Assembly: GCA_046329575.1 (NCBI GenBank)
Contig: JAXLUJ010000013.1
Coordinates: 47,424-111,423, forward strand
DNA: 64,000 nt
Direction: 5' to 3'
DNA from: UBA1941 sp046329575
GTDB taxonomy: Bacteria > Bacteroidota > Bacteroidia > Chitinophagales > LD1
The notes below the pieces were generated by a model, which did no database searches, was not told where the DNA came from, and saw only the letters and a program-made list of their open reading frames with translations. Positions within the stretch are counted from its first letter, which is position 1, and the number at the start of each line of letters is the position of its first letter. Position numbers and translations under genes: made by a program. Shown here piece by piece: positions 17,447-26,808 of the stretch.

Positions 17447-19120
17447 ATGCGGTTGAAATTATTCTTGCTTTTTCTTTGTGCTTACGTCACCTTTTTTGCA
17501 GTGGCGCAACAACCTTGGTATCATCACACCACCATCTACCAGATCTATCCGCGATCGTTTGCCGATTCTAACGGCGACGGCATTGGCGATATTCCCGGAA
17601 TCATCTCAAAGCTCGACTACATCAAAGATTTGGGCTATGAAACCATTTGGGTTTCGCCATTTTTCGAATCGCCGCAGCAGGATTTTGGGTACGACATTAG
17701 CAATTACTGCGACATTGCTCCGGAATATGGCACGCTGGATAACGCTATTCAATTAATAGAGGAAGTACACAAACGAAATATGAAAATTGTGTTCGACATG
17801 GTGATGAACCACACTTCCAGTCAACATGCCTGGTTCCAACGCGATTTGGAGAACAAAACCGATTCTAATCTTTTCTACATCTGGGCTAATAAACCCAATC
17901 GTTGGCAGTCCGCCTTGTTCAAAAAAGGCTGGCATTATGCACCTGAACGAAAACAATACTACTGGGCCAGCTTTCTGCCCTTTCAGCCCGACTTAAATTA
18001 TAGAAATCCGGAAGTGAAAAAACAAATGTTTACGCAGGTTCGTTTCTGGTTAGAACACGGAGTGGATGGATTCCGGCTCGACATGTTCAATTCGATTTAC
18101 AAAGATTCACTATTGCGCAACAATGCGGCCTCACGCCGGGAGGTTTCAAAACACTACAACACCAAAGGATTTTTCCATACCATAAAAGGCTCCGTAAATC
18201 AACCTCAGAGTTTTGAATTTGCCAAAGAACTTCGAACGGTTTGCGATTCGTTCGGAACAAAAATGTTACTGGGTGAAGTGTTTGGCAACCACGCTATGAT
18301 CCGCAACTTTTCGGGTAAGGAGCAGAATGACGGGCTGGGACTGGTCTTCAATTTTGAAATGCTGCGTTTTCACTTCAGCGCGCATTTTTTTAGAAAAACC
18401 ATAGCCGGTTTGGAACGCGACTTCGCCCGTCCATTTGCGCCTGTTTATGTATTCAGCAATCACGATAGGCGCCGAAGCGCCACTCGATTGAAGGGTAATG
18501 CGCGAAAAGAAAAATTACTCGCCCTGTTACAACTCACTGCCAGAGGAACGGCCTGCATGTATTATGGAGAAGAATTGGGAATGCAAGATGTGCGTATGCC
18601 TTATCGAAAGGCTCTGGACCCTATCCCTCACTTGTATAAAGCGCTGCCGCGATTTTTAGTGGATTGGCATGGCGAAACCCTAAACCGCGACGAATTGCGT
18701 ACGCCCATGGCCTGGGATTCCTCTGCAACTGCCGGCTTTTCATCATCAACAAAAACATGGCTGCCCCTTCACGCCGATCACAACATGCGAAATGCAGCAT
18801 CTGAAATTTCCGATTCCACCTCGCTGCTGCAACATGTAAAAAAGCTGCTCCATCTTCGGAATAATAAACCATCTCTTTCCATAGGAACTCTTGAACTTCT
18901 TAACCTACCCAAATGCCCGAGGAATGTGTTGGTGTATTCCCGCAAATGGGAAGGCGAAGAGTTGTGGATCGTATTGAATTTCAACAAACAGAAACAACAC
19001 CTGAGTTTACCCAACCAACAGCGCCTGATTTATTCCACCGTACCCGCCGTGAAAACAGATAGCGGCTTAAAAATAGATGGATATAGTGGTGTAATTCTGG
19101 AAATGGGAAAACGCCCATAA
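17447..19120 (+). CDS. Secreted GH13 alpha-glucosidase / alpha-amylase family enzyme
   Basis: The protein has 557 residues with a signal peptide (1-20, ending FAVAQ), so it acts in the periplasm or outside the cell. The catalytic (beta/alpha)8 barrel shows the four GH13 regions: DMVMNH (about 117-122), DGFRLDMFN with the nucleophile D212, LLGEVFG with acid/base E277, and VFSNHD with D340. The opening ATIYQIYPRSF-like block and the SNGDGIGDIPGI segment resemble oligo-1,6-glucosidase/alpha-glucosidase subfamilies that cleave short alpha-glucans. A C-terminal beta domain (about 480-557) is present. A TACATTTA box at 17435-17442 sits 4 bases ahead of the ATG. Confidence 0.88.
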   Translation: MRLKLFLLFLCAYVTFFAVAQQPWYHHTTIYQIYPRSFADSNGDGIGDIPGIISKLDYIKDLGYETIWVSPFFESPQQDFGYDISNYCDIAPEYGTLDNAIQLIEEVHKRNMKIVFDMVMNHTSSQHAWFQRDLENKTDSNLFYIWANKPNRWQSALFKKGWHYAPERKQYYWASFLPFQPDLNYRNPEVKKQMFTQVRFWLEHGVDGFRLDMFNSIYKDSLLRNNAASRREVSKHYNTKGFFHTIKGSVNQPQSFEFAKELRTVCDSFGTKMLLGEVFGNHAMIRNFSGKEQNDGLGLVFNFEMLRFHFSAHFFRKTIAGLERDFARPFAPVYVFSNHDRRRSATRLKGNARKEKLLALLQLTARGTACMYYGEELGMQDVRMPYRKALDPIPHLYKALPRFLVDWHGETLNRDELRTPMAWDSSATAGFSSSTKTWLPLHADHNMRNAASEISDSTSLLQHVKKLLHLRNNKPSLSIGTLELLNLPKCPRNVLVYSRKWEGEELWIVLNFNKQKQHLSLPNQQRLIYSTVPAVKTDSGLKIDGYSGVILEMGKRP

Positions 19121-19156
19121 TTTAGGCCAATCCTGCAACCTATGGCTTACAACCCA

Positions 19157-19186
19157 TTGCAATTAATGAGGCAGGAAATAATTTTG
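19157..19186 (+). promoter_or_regulatory. Consensus promoter placing the transcript start at the GTG of the next gene
   Basis: TTG (19157-19159), exactly 19 bases, then TAATTTTG (19179-19186): a full match to the Bacteroidota -33/-7 pattern. The G of the -7 box is 4 bases before the GTG start at 19191, so transcription should begin on or next to the start codon. Confidence 0.6.
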
Positions 19187-19190
19187 CAAG

Positions 19191-19850
19191 GTGCACTTCC
19201 TATCGCATTACTTCATTGATCGTTCAACTGCCTCGCCTTACTTTGTGGCCGGTGCTTTAATGCCCGATCTGGTTTCGGGTTTTACGAGATATTACAATCA
19301 GAAGATCATTCATACTGATACGAAACACTTTTCACGACCGGTTCGGGAAATTCACTTGGGCGTGCTCCGCCATTTTGAGGCCGACAAACTATTCCATCAA
19401 AAATTGGTTTTCCTTGAGATGGTCCACCTCCTTCGCGATGAAATGCTGAGGCAGCAACTCAATCGTTCCACATTTCGGATTTCGTTTCTGGCTCATATTG
19501 GCATCGAAGCCGTACTCGACAAAGTGCTGATGGCAGCTCATCCGCACCTTCTCGATCAGTATTATGCTCATTTACAACAAGTTGAAGATAACGCACCGGA
19601 GCGTTTTCTTGATGAACTAGCCGATGGTTCGGCCAAAAGTGAATTTTTTCATAGATTTCGGTTATTCCGTGAAATGCGTTTTCTGTACCGTATGAAAACG
19701 ATGAACGGATTGGCAGAAGGATTATGCCGCACTTACGAAAAAGTAACCGGCGTTAAGATAGCAGGCGTTGATCGGGAAAAATTAGTCCTTTCGCTGAACA
19801 ATATTGAAGAAAAAGTACGTTATAGCAGCCAATCACTGTTGGCTTTCTAA
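19191..19850 (+). CDS. ACP phosphodiesterase-like (DUF479/AcpH family) protein
   Basis: The protein has 219 residues from a GTG start. No in-frame ATG lies just upstream, and the family begins exactly with M-x-F-L-x-H. Family features include MHFLSHYFID at the N-terminus, GALMPDLVSGF, EIHLGVLRHFEADKLFHQ (metal-ligand-like histidine and aspartate residues) and HIGIEAVLDKVL. In Proteobacteria the family removes the 4'-phosphopantetheine arm from acyl carrier protein. The Bacteroidota branch is divergent, so activity is inferred. It is followed after 9 bases by the PorV2-like gene and probably shares its transcript. Confidence 0.72.
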   Translation: MHFLSHYFIDRSTASPYFVAGALMPDLVSGFTRYYNQKIIHTDTKHFSRPVREIHLGVLRHFEADKLFHQKLVFLEMVHLLRDEMLRQQLNRSTFRISFLAHIGIEAVLDKVLMAAHPHLLDQYYAHLQQVEDNAPERFLDELADGSAKSEFFHRFRLFREMRFLYRMKTMNGLAEGLCRTYEKVTGVKIAGVDREKLVLSLNNIEEKVRYSSQSLLAF

Positions 19851-19859
19851 ATAAGGATC

Positions 19860-20981
19860 ATGAAATTGAAAAACTGGGTACCGTTTTTAATAGGAGTTGT
19901 AGTAACCGCAAACGGCTTCGGACAGGCCGAAACCCGTAAGTATAGCAACGAGTTTATGGACATTGGCGCCGACGCCAAAGGTCTTTCGATGGGCAACGCG
20001 CTCACCGCTTTTCGCGATGATGTATATGCCGGTTACTTCAATCCTGCGGGATTGGCCAACATCAACAATACTTTTCAGGTAGGGCTTACCCATGCCGAAT
20101 GGTTTGCCGGAATTGGAAAGTTTGATGTAGGCGCTGTGGCGGTGCCTTTTGATGATAAAAAACGGGTGATTGGGTTTACCTTTCAACGCTTTGGAGTGGA
20201 TGACATCCCCAACACTTTGTTTTTGTATGGCCCGGATGGAACGCCCGATTACAGCAAGATCTCCTCATTCAGCACGGCCGATTACTCTTTCAATATTCAC
20301 TATGCACAGAAGTTCAAGGTAAAGGGACTTACTGCCGGAGGAACGGTTAAGATTGTGTACCGCCACGTGGGAAAATTTGCGAATGCTTATGGTTTCGGTA
20401 TCGATCTGGGTCTGCAATATCGCTGGAAAGGATTAAGAACCGGACTGGCCCTGCGCGATATCACCACCACGGCCACATCCTGGTCGTTCAACTTCACTGA
20501 TGCTGAAAAGGCGATTCTGTTGGCCACCGGTAACGAACTGCCGAAAAATTCTACCGAATTGCGCAATCCACTCATTCATTTGGGTGTTGGGTATGAAGTA
20601 AATGTGAAAGACAAGTTCTTCATTCGGCCGGAAGTAGATTTTATTTTTTCTACTGATGGAAAACGCAATACGCTTGTAGCCGGAAAACCAATCAGTATGG
20701 ACATTGCCGCCGGAATGGAACTCGATTTGTTTCATATCGGTTTCATTCGTGTGGGAATGAATAACATCCAGCGCTATTATGCCGAAGATGGTAAAAAGCA
20801 CTTCACCGTAGCGCCTTCCATTGGCGCTGGTGTGCGAATTAAAGTGGTTCAAATCGATTATGCGCTGGCTAATTTGACAGCGCTTAAGGACGCATCGCAA
20901 AACAACGGCTTGTATTCGCATGTGGTGAGCCTGCGGCTCGATATCAATATCAAAAAGAAAAAAACGGAAGTGAAAGAATAG
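19860..20981 (+). CDS. porV2: PorV2-like outer-membrane beta-barrel protein of the type IX sorting system
   Basis: The protein has 373 residues with a signal peptide (1-22, ending NGFGQA) and a PorV/PorQ (UPF0164-like) barrel. It has the family motif GLSMGNALTAFRDDVYAGYFNPAGLA, here shown in part, which precedes alternating amphipathic strands to the C-terminus. PorV-type proteins shuttle T9SS substrates from the translocon to the PorU sortase at the outer membrane. It is immediately followed, 3 bases later, by a PorU2-type C25 protein, the arrangement that names the PorV2/PorU2 pair in Bacteroidota. No other T9SS core genes lie in the window, so it may be an accessory attachment module. The role is inferred by family. 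Confidence 0.8.
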   Translation: MKLKNWVPFLIGVVVTANGFGQAETRKYSNEFMDIGADAKGLSMGNALTAFRDDVYAGYFNPAGLANINNTFQVGLTHAEWFAGIGKFDVGAVAVPFDDKKRVIGFTFQRFGVDDIPNTLFLYGPDGTPDYSKISSFSTADYSFNIHYAQKFKVKGLTAGGTVKIVYRHVGKFANAYGFGIDLGLQYRWKGLRTGLALRDITTTATSWSFNFTDAEKAILLATGNELPKNSTELRNPLIHLGVGYEVNVKDKFFIRPEVDFIFSTDGKRNTLVAGKPISMDIAAGMELDLFHIGFIRVGMNNIQRYYAEDGKKHFTVAPSIGAGVRIKVVQIDYALANLTALKDASQNNGLYSHVVSLRLDINIKKKKTEVKE

Positions 20982-20984
20982 CGC

Positions 20985-23900
20985 ATGAAGAAATTTTTAC
21001 TCTTTCTGCTGGTCGCCTTAATTGGTGAATGTAGTTCCGCGCAGCCATTGCATTATGGCAACGAATGGATCGATTATAGCCGTGTTCATTACAAAATTAA
21101 AGTGACTGCCGATGGATTTTACCGCATACCTTATTCTACGCTGAATGCAGCTATTCCAGATCTAAATACCGTAAACCCGGCTAACGTAGCCCTTTACCAC
21201 AACGGCACTCAGGAACCGCTATACATTTCTACCAATACTATTTTCAGCAGTTCCGATTACATCGAATTTTATGGTAGAAAGAATATTGGTGATATGGACT
21301 CCGTGTTGTACCCCGAAACGGGCTGGCAACCGCACATTTATAAAAGTAACTTCACTGATACTTCTGTATATTTTCTTGTAGTAAACGGCTTGAACAACAA
21401 CCGCCGCTATCAGCAGGTTACTAACGACACGGCGCTGATACGCACACTTTCACTGCCTGAAGATCTTTACTTCTGGCATTACACCCGCCAAACTTATACT
21501 AACAACTTCCCCGGTGGCCGGCCGTATGCTGTGGGCACTTCGCTCATTTTTAAACCACTTTGGGATCAGGCCGAAGGATTTGGTTCGGCCTGGATTTCAC
21601 CTTCTGCGCCACTCAGTATCACACTTACCGCGCCTCAACTTTACACATTGGGGCCGCAATACGGCATCCGCCGTTGTTATATTTCAACCAGAAGTCAGGA
21701 AGATCACAACCTGCTGCTTTCCTGGAATGGCAATCCCTTCTGGTCGAAACAATTTTATTTTTTCAACTGGAACAAAGTAACGGTTCCGGTTCCAATCGAT
21801 TCGATTAATGCCTCTAACATTTTGAAGGTGGCCGAATTGTCGCCAAGTACCGGCCAGGGAAATCAGGACATTGTGATGTATGCCGATCTGGAATACCCAC
21901 GCAAGTTTGATTATACCGGTCTTACCGATTTTGTCTGGAAATTCCGCGAAGGCACTAATCCCCGTTTTTTTCGGTGGAAGAATTTTACCGCTTCTGCCAC
22001 ACAACCTTTGTTGTACGACCTTACCAACGGTCTGATTATCCCTTCGGTAGATGCACTATCGTCAACCACCCGAAACTATGTGATACCGGCCGTTTCCGGC
22101 GATCGTGAAATGGCTATGCGCCAGAATCCCAACAATTTCAACACCATCAATACGATAGATTCGGTAACGTTTCAGGACTATCGCGCCATTTCAGTTCAAA
22201 GCGATTATGTGATTATTTCTAACAAACTTCTTTTTACCGATAGCAGCGGCAACAATCAGGTAGAAGAATATCGGAAGTATCGCGATCGCTCCGCTAATCC
22301 GGCTACAGGAAAGTATGATGCCAAAATCGTTTTCGATATCGATCAGATTTTAGACCAATTCGGCTATGGCATCCGGAAAACGCCATTAGCTATCCGCAAC
22401 TTTTTGGAATACGCTCACGATAACTGGACCAGAAAACCGGAGTATTTATTCATTATCGGTAAGGGCCGTGATTATCGGGAAGTACTACAAGGTGGCGGCG
22501 GACAAACGGCATCGCAAGCCTATGCCGCATGTTTAGTACCTACCTGGGGCCGGCCGGCTTCTGATAATCTGCTTACGATGCCGCGGGGTTCTAACCGCCC
22601 CATGGTGGCCGTTGGACGTTTGGCCGCACAACGTGGCGAACAAGTGCGCGATTATCTGGCTAAAATCAAACAATACGAATCGCTGCAACGGCGCGCCGGT
22701 GATCCTTATCAAACCAAGGCTGAAAAAGACTGGCAAAAACAAATCATGCACTTCTCCGGTGGTGAAACTTCTATCGAACAAGATGAACTTTCATCGTACA
22801 TCGACGACTGGACGCGCCGCGTTCAAGACACGCTGTGGGGAGCAAAGGTTACTACTTTTTATAAACGGTCTTCCGCACCTATTGATGTAACGCAAAAGGA
22901 AACCATTGCGGCGCGCCGCGATTCCGGCGTGGCGCTGATGACCCTTTTCGGCCACTCGGCGGGAACAGCAACCGACATTGATATCGATCAACCTGAACTT
23001 TGGACCAATTTTGAAAAGTATCCGATCATTTACTCCAACGGCTGCCTGGCAGGAAGTATTCACGATGCTATTTCCAACACCCAGCCTTCTACATTTAGCG
23101 AGCGCTTTGTGCTTACGCCCGGCCGTGGCGCCATTGCTTTCACCGCCACCAGCGGCTCATCGGTTAGCGGCAATCTTTATAACTACGGCTCTTTTGTTTA
23201 TGATCGATTAAGAACTTCTGCCTATAACACTACATGGGGCAAAGCATTGCAGCAGGCGCTCATCAACAACGATTCGATATTCGGTTCAAGCGATTTTGAC
23301 ATGTTCATTTCTTATGAAATGACATTGCATGGCGATCCTGCCATCTCTTTACCGCAATACCCCAAACCTGATTATCAAATCGATGATCAGTCAGTGTACT
23401 TCAACCCACAAACCATCGATGCCGGTTCTGATTCGTTTCAGGTAAATATCATTGTGGCCAATCTCGGAAAAGCGATAAAAGATTCTATCGAAATCACACT
23501 TACCAGAAAGATCGATACTACAGGAAATGGCACCACCACCAATGCACAGTTTTCCTACAAAAAAATGGTTCCTGCTACCTATTACCGCGATACTTTCACT
23601 TTTAAAATTCCTACACTTTACAATCGCACCTATGGCTACGGCCCCAACGATTTTCACGTTTTCGTAGAATCGAAGACGCGCATCGATGAAATGAGCGAAA
23701 CCAACAACGGCAACCTCAATGTGTTCAGCACTTACATCCAAAGCGATGATGTAATTCCGATATGGCCGTATGAATTCGCTATTGTGCCAAAACAGAATGC
23801 TACACTCAAAGCCAGTACTGTAAACGTTTTTGCGCCCCTACGCACCTATCGCTTTCAAATCGATACTTCTGAAAAGTTTACCGCGCCAATTGCTCAGGGC

Positions 23901-26180
23901 TCGGTAACCCAAACCGGAGGTGTGTTGCATTGGAATGTTCCTATTCAGTTTGCCGATAGTACGGTGTACTACTGGCGTGTGGGAACCGACTCGGCCGGCG
24001 GGCTCACCAAAGGATGGAAATACAGTTCCTTCCTGTACCTTCAAAACGAATATCCGGGTTGGAATCAATCTCATTACTATCAATGGAAAAAAGATGGTTA
24101 TTCCGCAGAAATGTATCTGGACAGCGATCGGGTTTTCAAATACCGCAACACGCTTAACAGCATTTATGCCATGTCGGGCTTCAGCAATGCCGTTGGCGGT
24201 ACGCTTCCTGCTGCTAATCTCGAATGGCAACTGAATAATGTAAATGAACATCGTTACCGCATGGGTGGCTGTGGTTTTATCAACGGTATCACTTTTGGAG
24301 TAATCGACACCAATAAACTCGAAGTTTGGGAAAGTCCGAATACCGGTACCAACTTCGGCCGGTTTGGCAATTACCATTGTGCCGCTCAAACACTGGCTCA
24401 AAATGGCTTCGACTTTTTCTTCGATAATTCCACCCATCCGGTGTTAGGTATATCCTGGGCCCAGGTAGTTTCCAACTTCCTCGATAGCATCCCTAATGGT
24501 GCCTATGTGGTGATGTACTCTGATAACCGTCCGGTTTGGACTAACATGCCTGCTGCACTCAAAAATAAACTGATTGGTTTTGGCGCAACTTTACTTCCGC
24601 TTTATACCGATAGTGGCCGCGCTGCGCCATACATTTTCTTCTTCCAGAAAGGAGTGCCTTCCAACAGCAAACAAATCATCGGAACCGATTATACTACCGC
24701 AATTTCAGGCACTTTCGATTTCAAGATCCGCAAAAATCTGGGTAACTACGAAACGCCACTCATCGGCCCCGCAAACGAATGGGGATCGGTACATTGGCGT
24801 TTTCGCAATAGCGAAACCAACAGCGCTGATAATCAGCGCCTCGAACTTATTGGTATTGCCACCAATGGCGCCAGCACCTCCTTGCTTCAAACTACTACGC
24901 TCGATACTACACTCAACTTTATTAGCGCCGCTCAGTTTCCATACCTGAAACTGAGAATGTTTACGGAAGACGATAGCACCCACACCCCTTCCCAGAATTA
25001 TTACTGGCGGGTGCTTTATAAAGAAGTTCCCGAAGCCGCCATGAATCCTTCTGCTTACTTCAAAATCGATCGCGATACCATCGGTATTGGCGATAGTGTT
25101 AGCATTGGTGTAGCGCTCGAAAACGTTTCTACTTACGATATGGACAGCATGCGCACGCGCTACGTCATGCAAAGTCTGCAAAATCAGAATCAACAAACCT
25201 TCCTCCTCAAACAAGATTCGCTACATGCACTCGATACGATGATATTGCATTTCAAACAACTGGTCACCAATTCGGTTTTTGAAGGTAAAAATCGCCTGAG
25301 TATCGAAGCCAATCCAATCGACAATCAACATCAACCCGAAAAATACCACTTCAATAATTTCGCCTTCATCGATTTCAACACCGTTGGCGATAAGATCAAC
25401 CCGTTGCTGGATGTTACTTTCGACGGCCAGCATATTGTAAGCGGCGATATCGTTTCTGCCAAACCTAATATCCTCATCAGCCTTCGCGATGAAAATAAAA
25501 ATCAGGCGCTGAACGATACCTCGCTCATGCAGATCTATATCAAATATCCCGGCCAGTCGCAACCGGTTTATCTGCCTTACGATGGCAACATCCTCTCTTT
25601 CTATCCCGCAACAGGTAACATCGCCAAAATGAATCGCGCCCGTGTGGAACTTAAACCCACTTTCCTAACCGATGGCACTTATGAACTTTTGGTAAAAGAT
25701 AAAGACAAAAGCGGCAACAACAGCGGCATTAGTAAAGATCAATACGTTGGTACCGTACATTACGATTACCGCATCGCGTTCGAAGTAATCACCAAATCCA
25801 TGATCTCCAGTGTGCTCAACTATCCGAATCCGTTCAGCACCTCCACACGATTTGTGTTCACCCTCACCGGAAGCGAAATTCCAACCTACATGAAAATTCA
25901 AATCATGACGGTTACCGGCCGCGTAGTAAAAGAGATTACTAAAGATGAACTCGGCCCAATTCATATCGGCACTAACCTTACGCAATATGCTTGGGATGGC
26001 CGCGATACCTATGGCGATAAACTGGGTAACGGTGTTTATTTCTACCGCGTTATCACTAACCTCGATAATAAGCAACTCGATCACATGTCGTCAAACGGCA
26101 GTACCGCTAAATATTTCGACAATACTAACATCGATAAATATTTCAAAAAAGGATTTGGCAAACTCGTCATACTCCGCTAA
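20985..26180 (+). CDS. porU2: PorU2-like C25 (gingipain-type) sortase of the type IX secretion system
   Basis: The protein has 1,731 residues, larger than classical PorU. A signal peptide (1-19) is followed by a long N-terminal beta region and then the peptidase C25 domain with the catalytic pair H657 (in TLFGHSAG) and C687 (in YSNGCLAG), followed by GRGAIAFTATSGSS. C-terminal beta/CARDB-like domains (DSFQVNIIVANLGKA and similar) lead to a FlgD-like/T9SS sorting region (NYPNPFSTSTRFVFTL, AWDGRDTYGDKLGNGVYFYRV). PorU-type enzymes cleave the sorting domain of cargo and join it to lipopolysaccharide. The gene follows the PorV2-like gene by 3 bases and precedes two T9SS cargo genes. It ends in TAA. 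Confidence 0.85.
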   Translation: MKKFLLFLLVALIGECSSAQPLHYGNEWIDYSRVHYKIKVTADGFYRIPYSTLNAAIPDLNTVNPANVALYHNGTQEPLYISTNTIFSSSDYIEFYGRKNIGDMDSVLYPETGWQPHIYKSNFTDTSVYFLVVNGLNNNRRYQQVTNDTALIRTLSLPEDLYFWHYTRQTYTNNFPGGRPYAVGTSLIFKPLWDQAEGFGSAWISPSAPLSITLTAPQLYTLGPQYGIRRCYISTRSQEDHNLLLSWNGNPFWSKQFYFFNWNKVTVPVPIDSINASNILKVAELSPSTGQGNQDIVMYADLEYPRKFDYTGLTDFVWKFREGTNPRFFRWKNFTASATQPLLYDLTNGLIIPSVDALSSTTRNYVIPAVSGDREMAMRQNPNNFNTINTIDSVTFQDYRAISVQSDYVIISNKLLFTDSSGNNQVEEYRKYRDRSANPATGKYDAKIVFDIDQILDQFGYGIRKTPLAIRNFLEYAHDNWTRKPEYLFIIGKGRDYREVLQGGGGQTASQAYAACLVPTWGRPASDNLLTMPRGSNRPMVAVGRLAAQRGEQVRDYLAKIKQYESLQRRAGDPYQTKAEKDWQKQIMHFSGGETSIEQDELSSYIDDWTRRVQDTLWGAKVTTFYKRSSAPIDVTQKETIAARRDSGVALMTLFGHSAGTATDIDIDQPELWTNFEKYPIIYSNGCLAGSIHDAISNTQPSTFSERFVLTPGRGAIAFTATSGSSVSGNLYNYGSFVYDRLRTSAYNTTWGKALQQALINNDSIFGSSDFDMFISYEMTLHGDPAISLPQYPKPDYQIDDQSVYFNPQTIDAGSDSFQVNIIVANLGKAIKDSIEITLTRKIDTTGNGTTTNAQFSYKKMVPATYYRDTFTFKIPTLYNRTYGYGPNDFHVFVESKTRIDEMSETNNGNLNVFSTYIQSDDVIPIWPYEFAIVPKQNATLKASTVNVFAPLRTYRFQIDTSEKFTAPIAQGSVTQTGGVLHWNVPIQFADSTVYYWRVGTDSAGGLTKGWKYSSFLYLQNEYPGWNQSHYYQWKKDGYSAEMYLDSDRVFKYRNTLNSIYAMSGFSNAVGGTLPAANLEWQLNNVNEHRYRMGGCGFINGITFGVIDTNKLEVWESPNTGTNFGRFGNYHCAAQTLAQNGFDFFFDNSTHPVLGISWAQVVSNFLDSIPNGAYVVMYSDNRPVWTNMPAALKNKLIGFGATLLPLYTDSGRAAPYIFFFQKGVPSNSKQIIGTDYTTAISGTFDFKIRKNLGNYETPLIGPANEWGSVHWRFRNSETNSADNQRLELIGIATNGASTSLLQTTTLDTTLNFISAAQFPYLKLRMFTEDDSTHTPSQNYYWRVLYKEVPEAAMNPSAYFKIDRDTIGIGDSVSIGVALENVSTYDMDSMRTRYVMQSLQNQNQQTFLLKQDSLHALDTMILHFKQLVTNSVFEGKNRLSIEANPIDNQHQPEKYHFNNFAFIDFNTVGDKINPLLDVTFDGQHIVSGDIVSAKPNILISLRDENKNQALNDTSLMQIYIKYPGQSQPVYLPYDGNILSFYPATGNIAKMNRARVELKPTFLTDGTYELLVKDKDKSGNNSGISKDQYVGTVHYDYRIAFEVITKSMISSVLNYPNPFSTSTRFVFTLTGSEIPTYMKIQIMTVTGRVVKEITKDELGPIHIGTNLTQYAWDGRDTYGDKLGNGVYFYRVITNLDNKQLDHMSSNGSTAKYFDNTNIDKYFKKGFGKLVILR

Positions 26181-26189
26181 AAAAATATC

Positions 26190-26612
26190 ATGAAAAATCT
26201 TCGTCTGCTCACCGCCCTTTTCGCTATTTGTTTGCTCGCTTCCTGCGCAAAAGATCAAATGGCGCTCGATAAACTGCAAGGCACCTGGACCTACAAAAAA
26301 GCTTCGGTATTTGGCATTACTATCGATCTCGATGCCATCCATTACACCGGCGCTACATTGCAGTTCAACAAATGCAAAGTTGCCGATGCCCATTGTAACG
26401 GTGTGCAAACCCTTCCCGGTGTTGGAGCCACCAACTTTGCCTACAATATCAGTAAAGATGGGAAGACCGTAAATGTGATCAACGGCACATCAACTACAGC
26501 TTATACCATTAATACGCTCGACGATCACAATCTTGTTTATAGCACGTCTATCGACACCAGCACAGGCACCACTCCCATCCAAATCACAGTGCAGTTCTCC
26601 TGCGTGAAATAG
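26190..26612 (+). CDS. Lipocalin-like envelope lipoprotein
   Basis: The protein has 140 residues. A lipoprotein signal with lipobox LLASC (Cys at 20) is followed by a domain beginning LDKLQGTWTYKKASVFG, the usual opening of Bacteroidota lipocalin-like lipoproteins, and ending in a strand with ITVQFSCVK. It starts 9 bases after the PorU2-like gene, so it is likely co-transcribed with it. The function is unknown. It ends in TAG. Confidence 0.78.
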   Translation: MKNLRLLTALFAICLLASCAKDQMALDKLQGTWTYKKASVFGITIDLDAIHYTGATLQFNKCKVADAHCNGVQTLPGVGATNFAYNISKDGKTVNVINGTSTTAYTINTLDDHNLVYSTSIDTSTGTTPIQITVQFSCVK

Positions 26613-26620
26613 TTTTTTAT

Positions 26621-26768
26621 GGCGTGCCCCCGGCTGGCAACTGTACACTTATTTTCATAGCAAACCGTTCGCCGGGGTCGGGCTGCTTCAGGGTACGCTG
26701 CGCTTCCGTGCTCAGTCGTTCCTCCTTCGCACCGCTCCTTTCAGTCGCGCCTTTCGCATCCCTCACGC
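26621..26768 (+). repeat. Dispersed GC-rich intergenic repeat, copy A
   Basis: Begins GGCGTGCCCC after a T-rich tract and ends CATCCCTCACGC. In between are GGGGTCGGGCTGCTTC, TACGCTGCGCTTCCG and CCTTTC..CGC blocks. Related copies lie at 43851-43938 and, inverted, at 60605-60716. No open frame of the region looks like a gene. I recognise this type as a common intergenic repeat of Bacteroidota genomes. Its function is unknown. Confidence 0.65.
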
Positions 26769-26808
26769 ATGTGCCTAAGGTTTCTCATAAATACTTACTT
26801 TGGCATTT

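Noticed and set aside
22791..26084. Several minus-strand frames of 100-200 codons
   Set aside because: They lie antisense within the PorU2-like gene, have no recognisable domains, and are expected from its codon bias.
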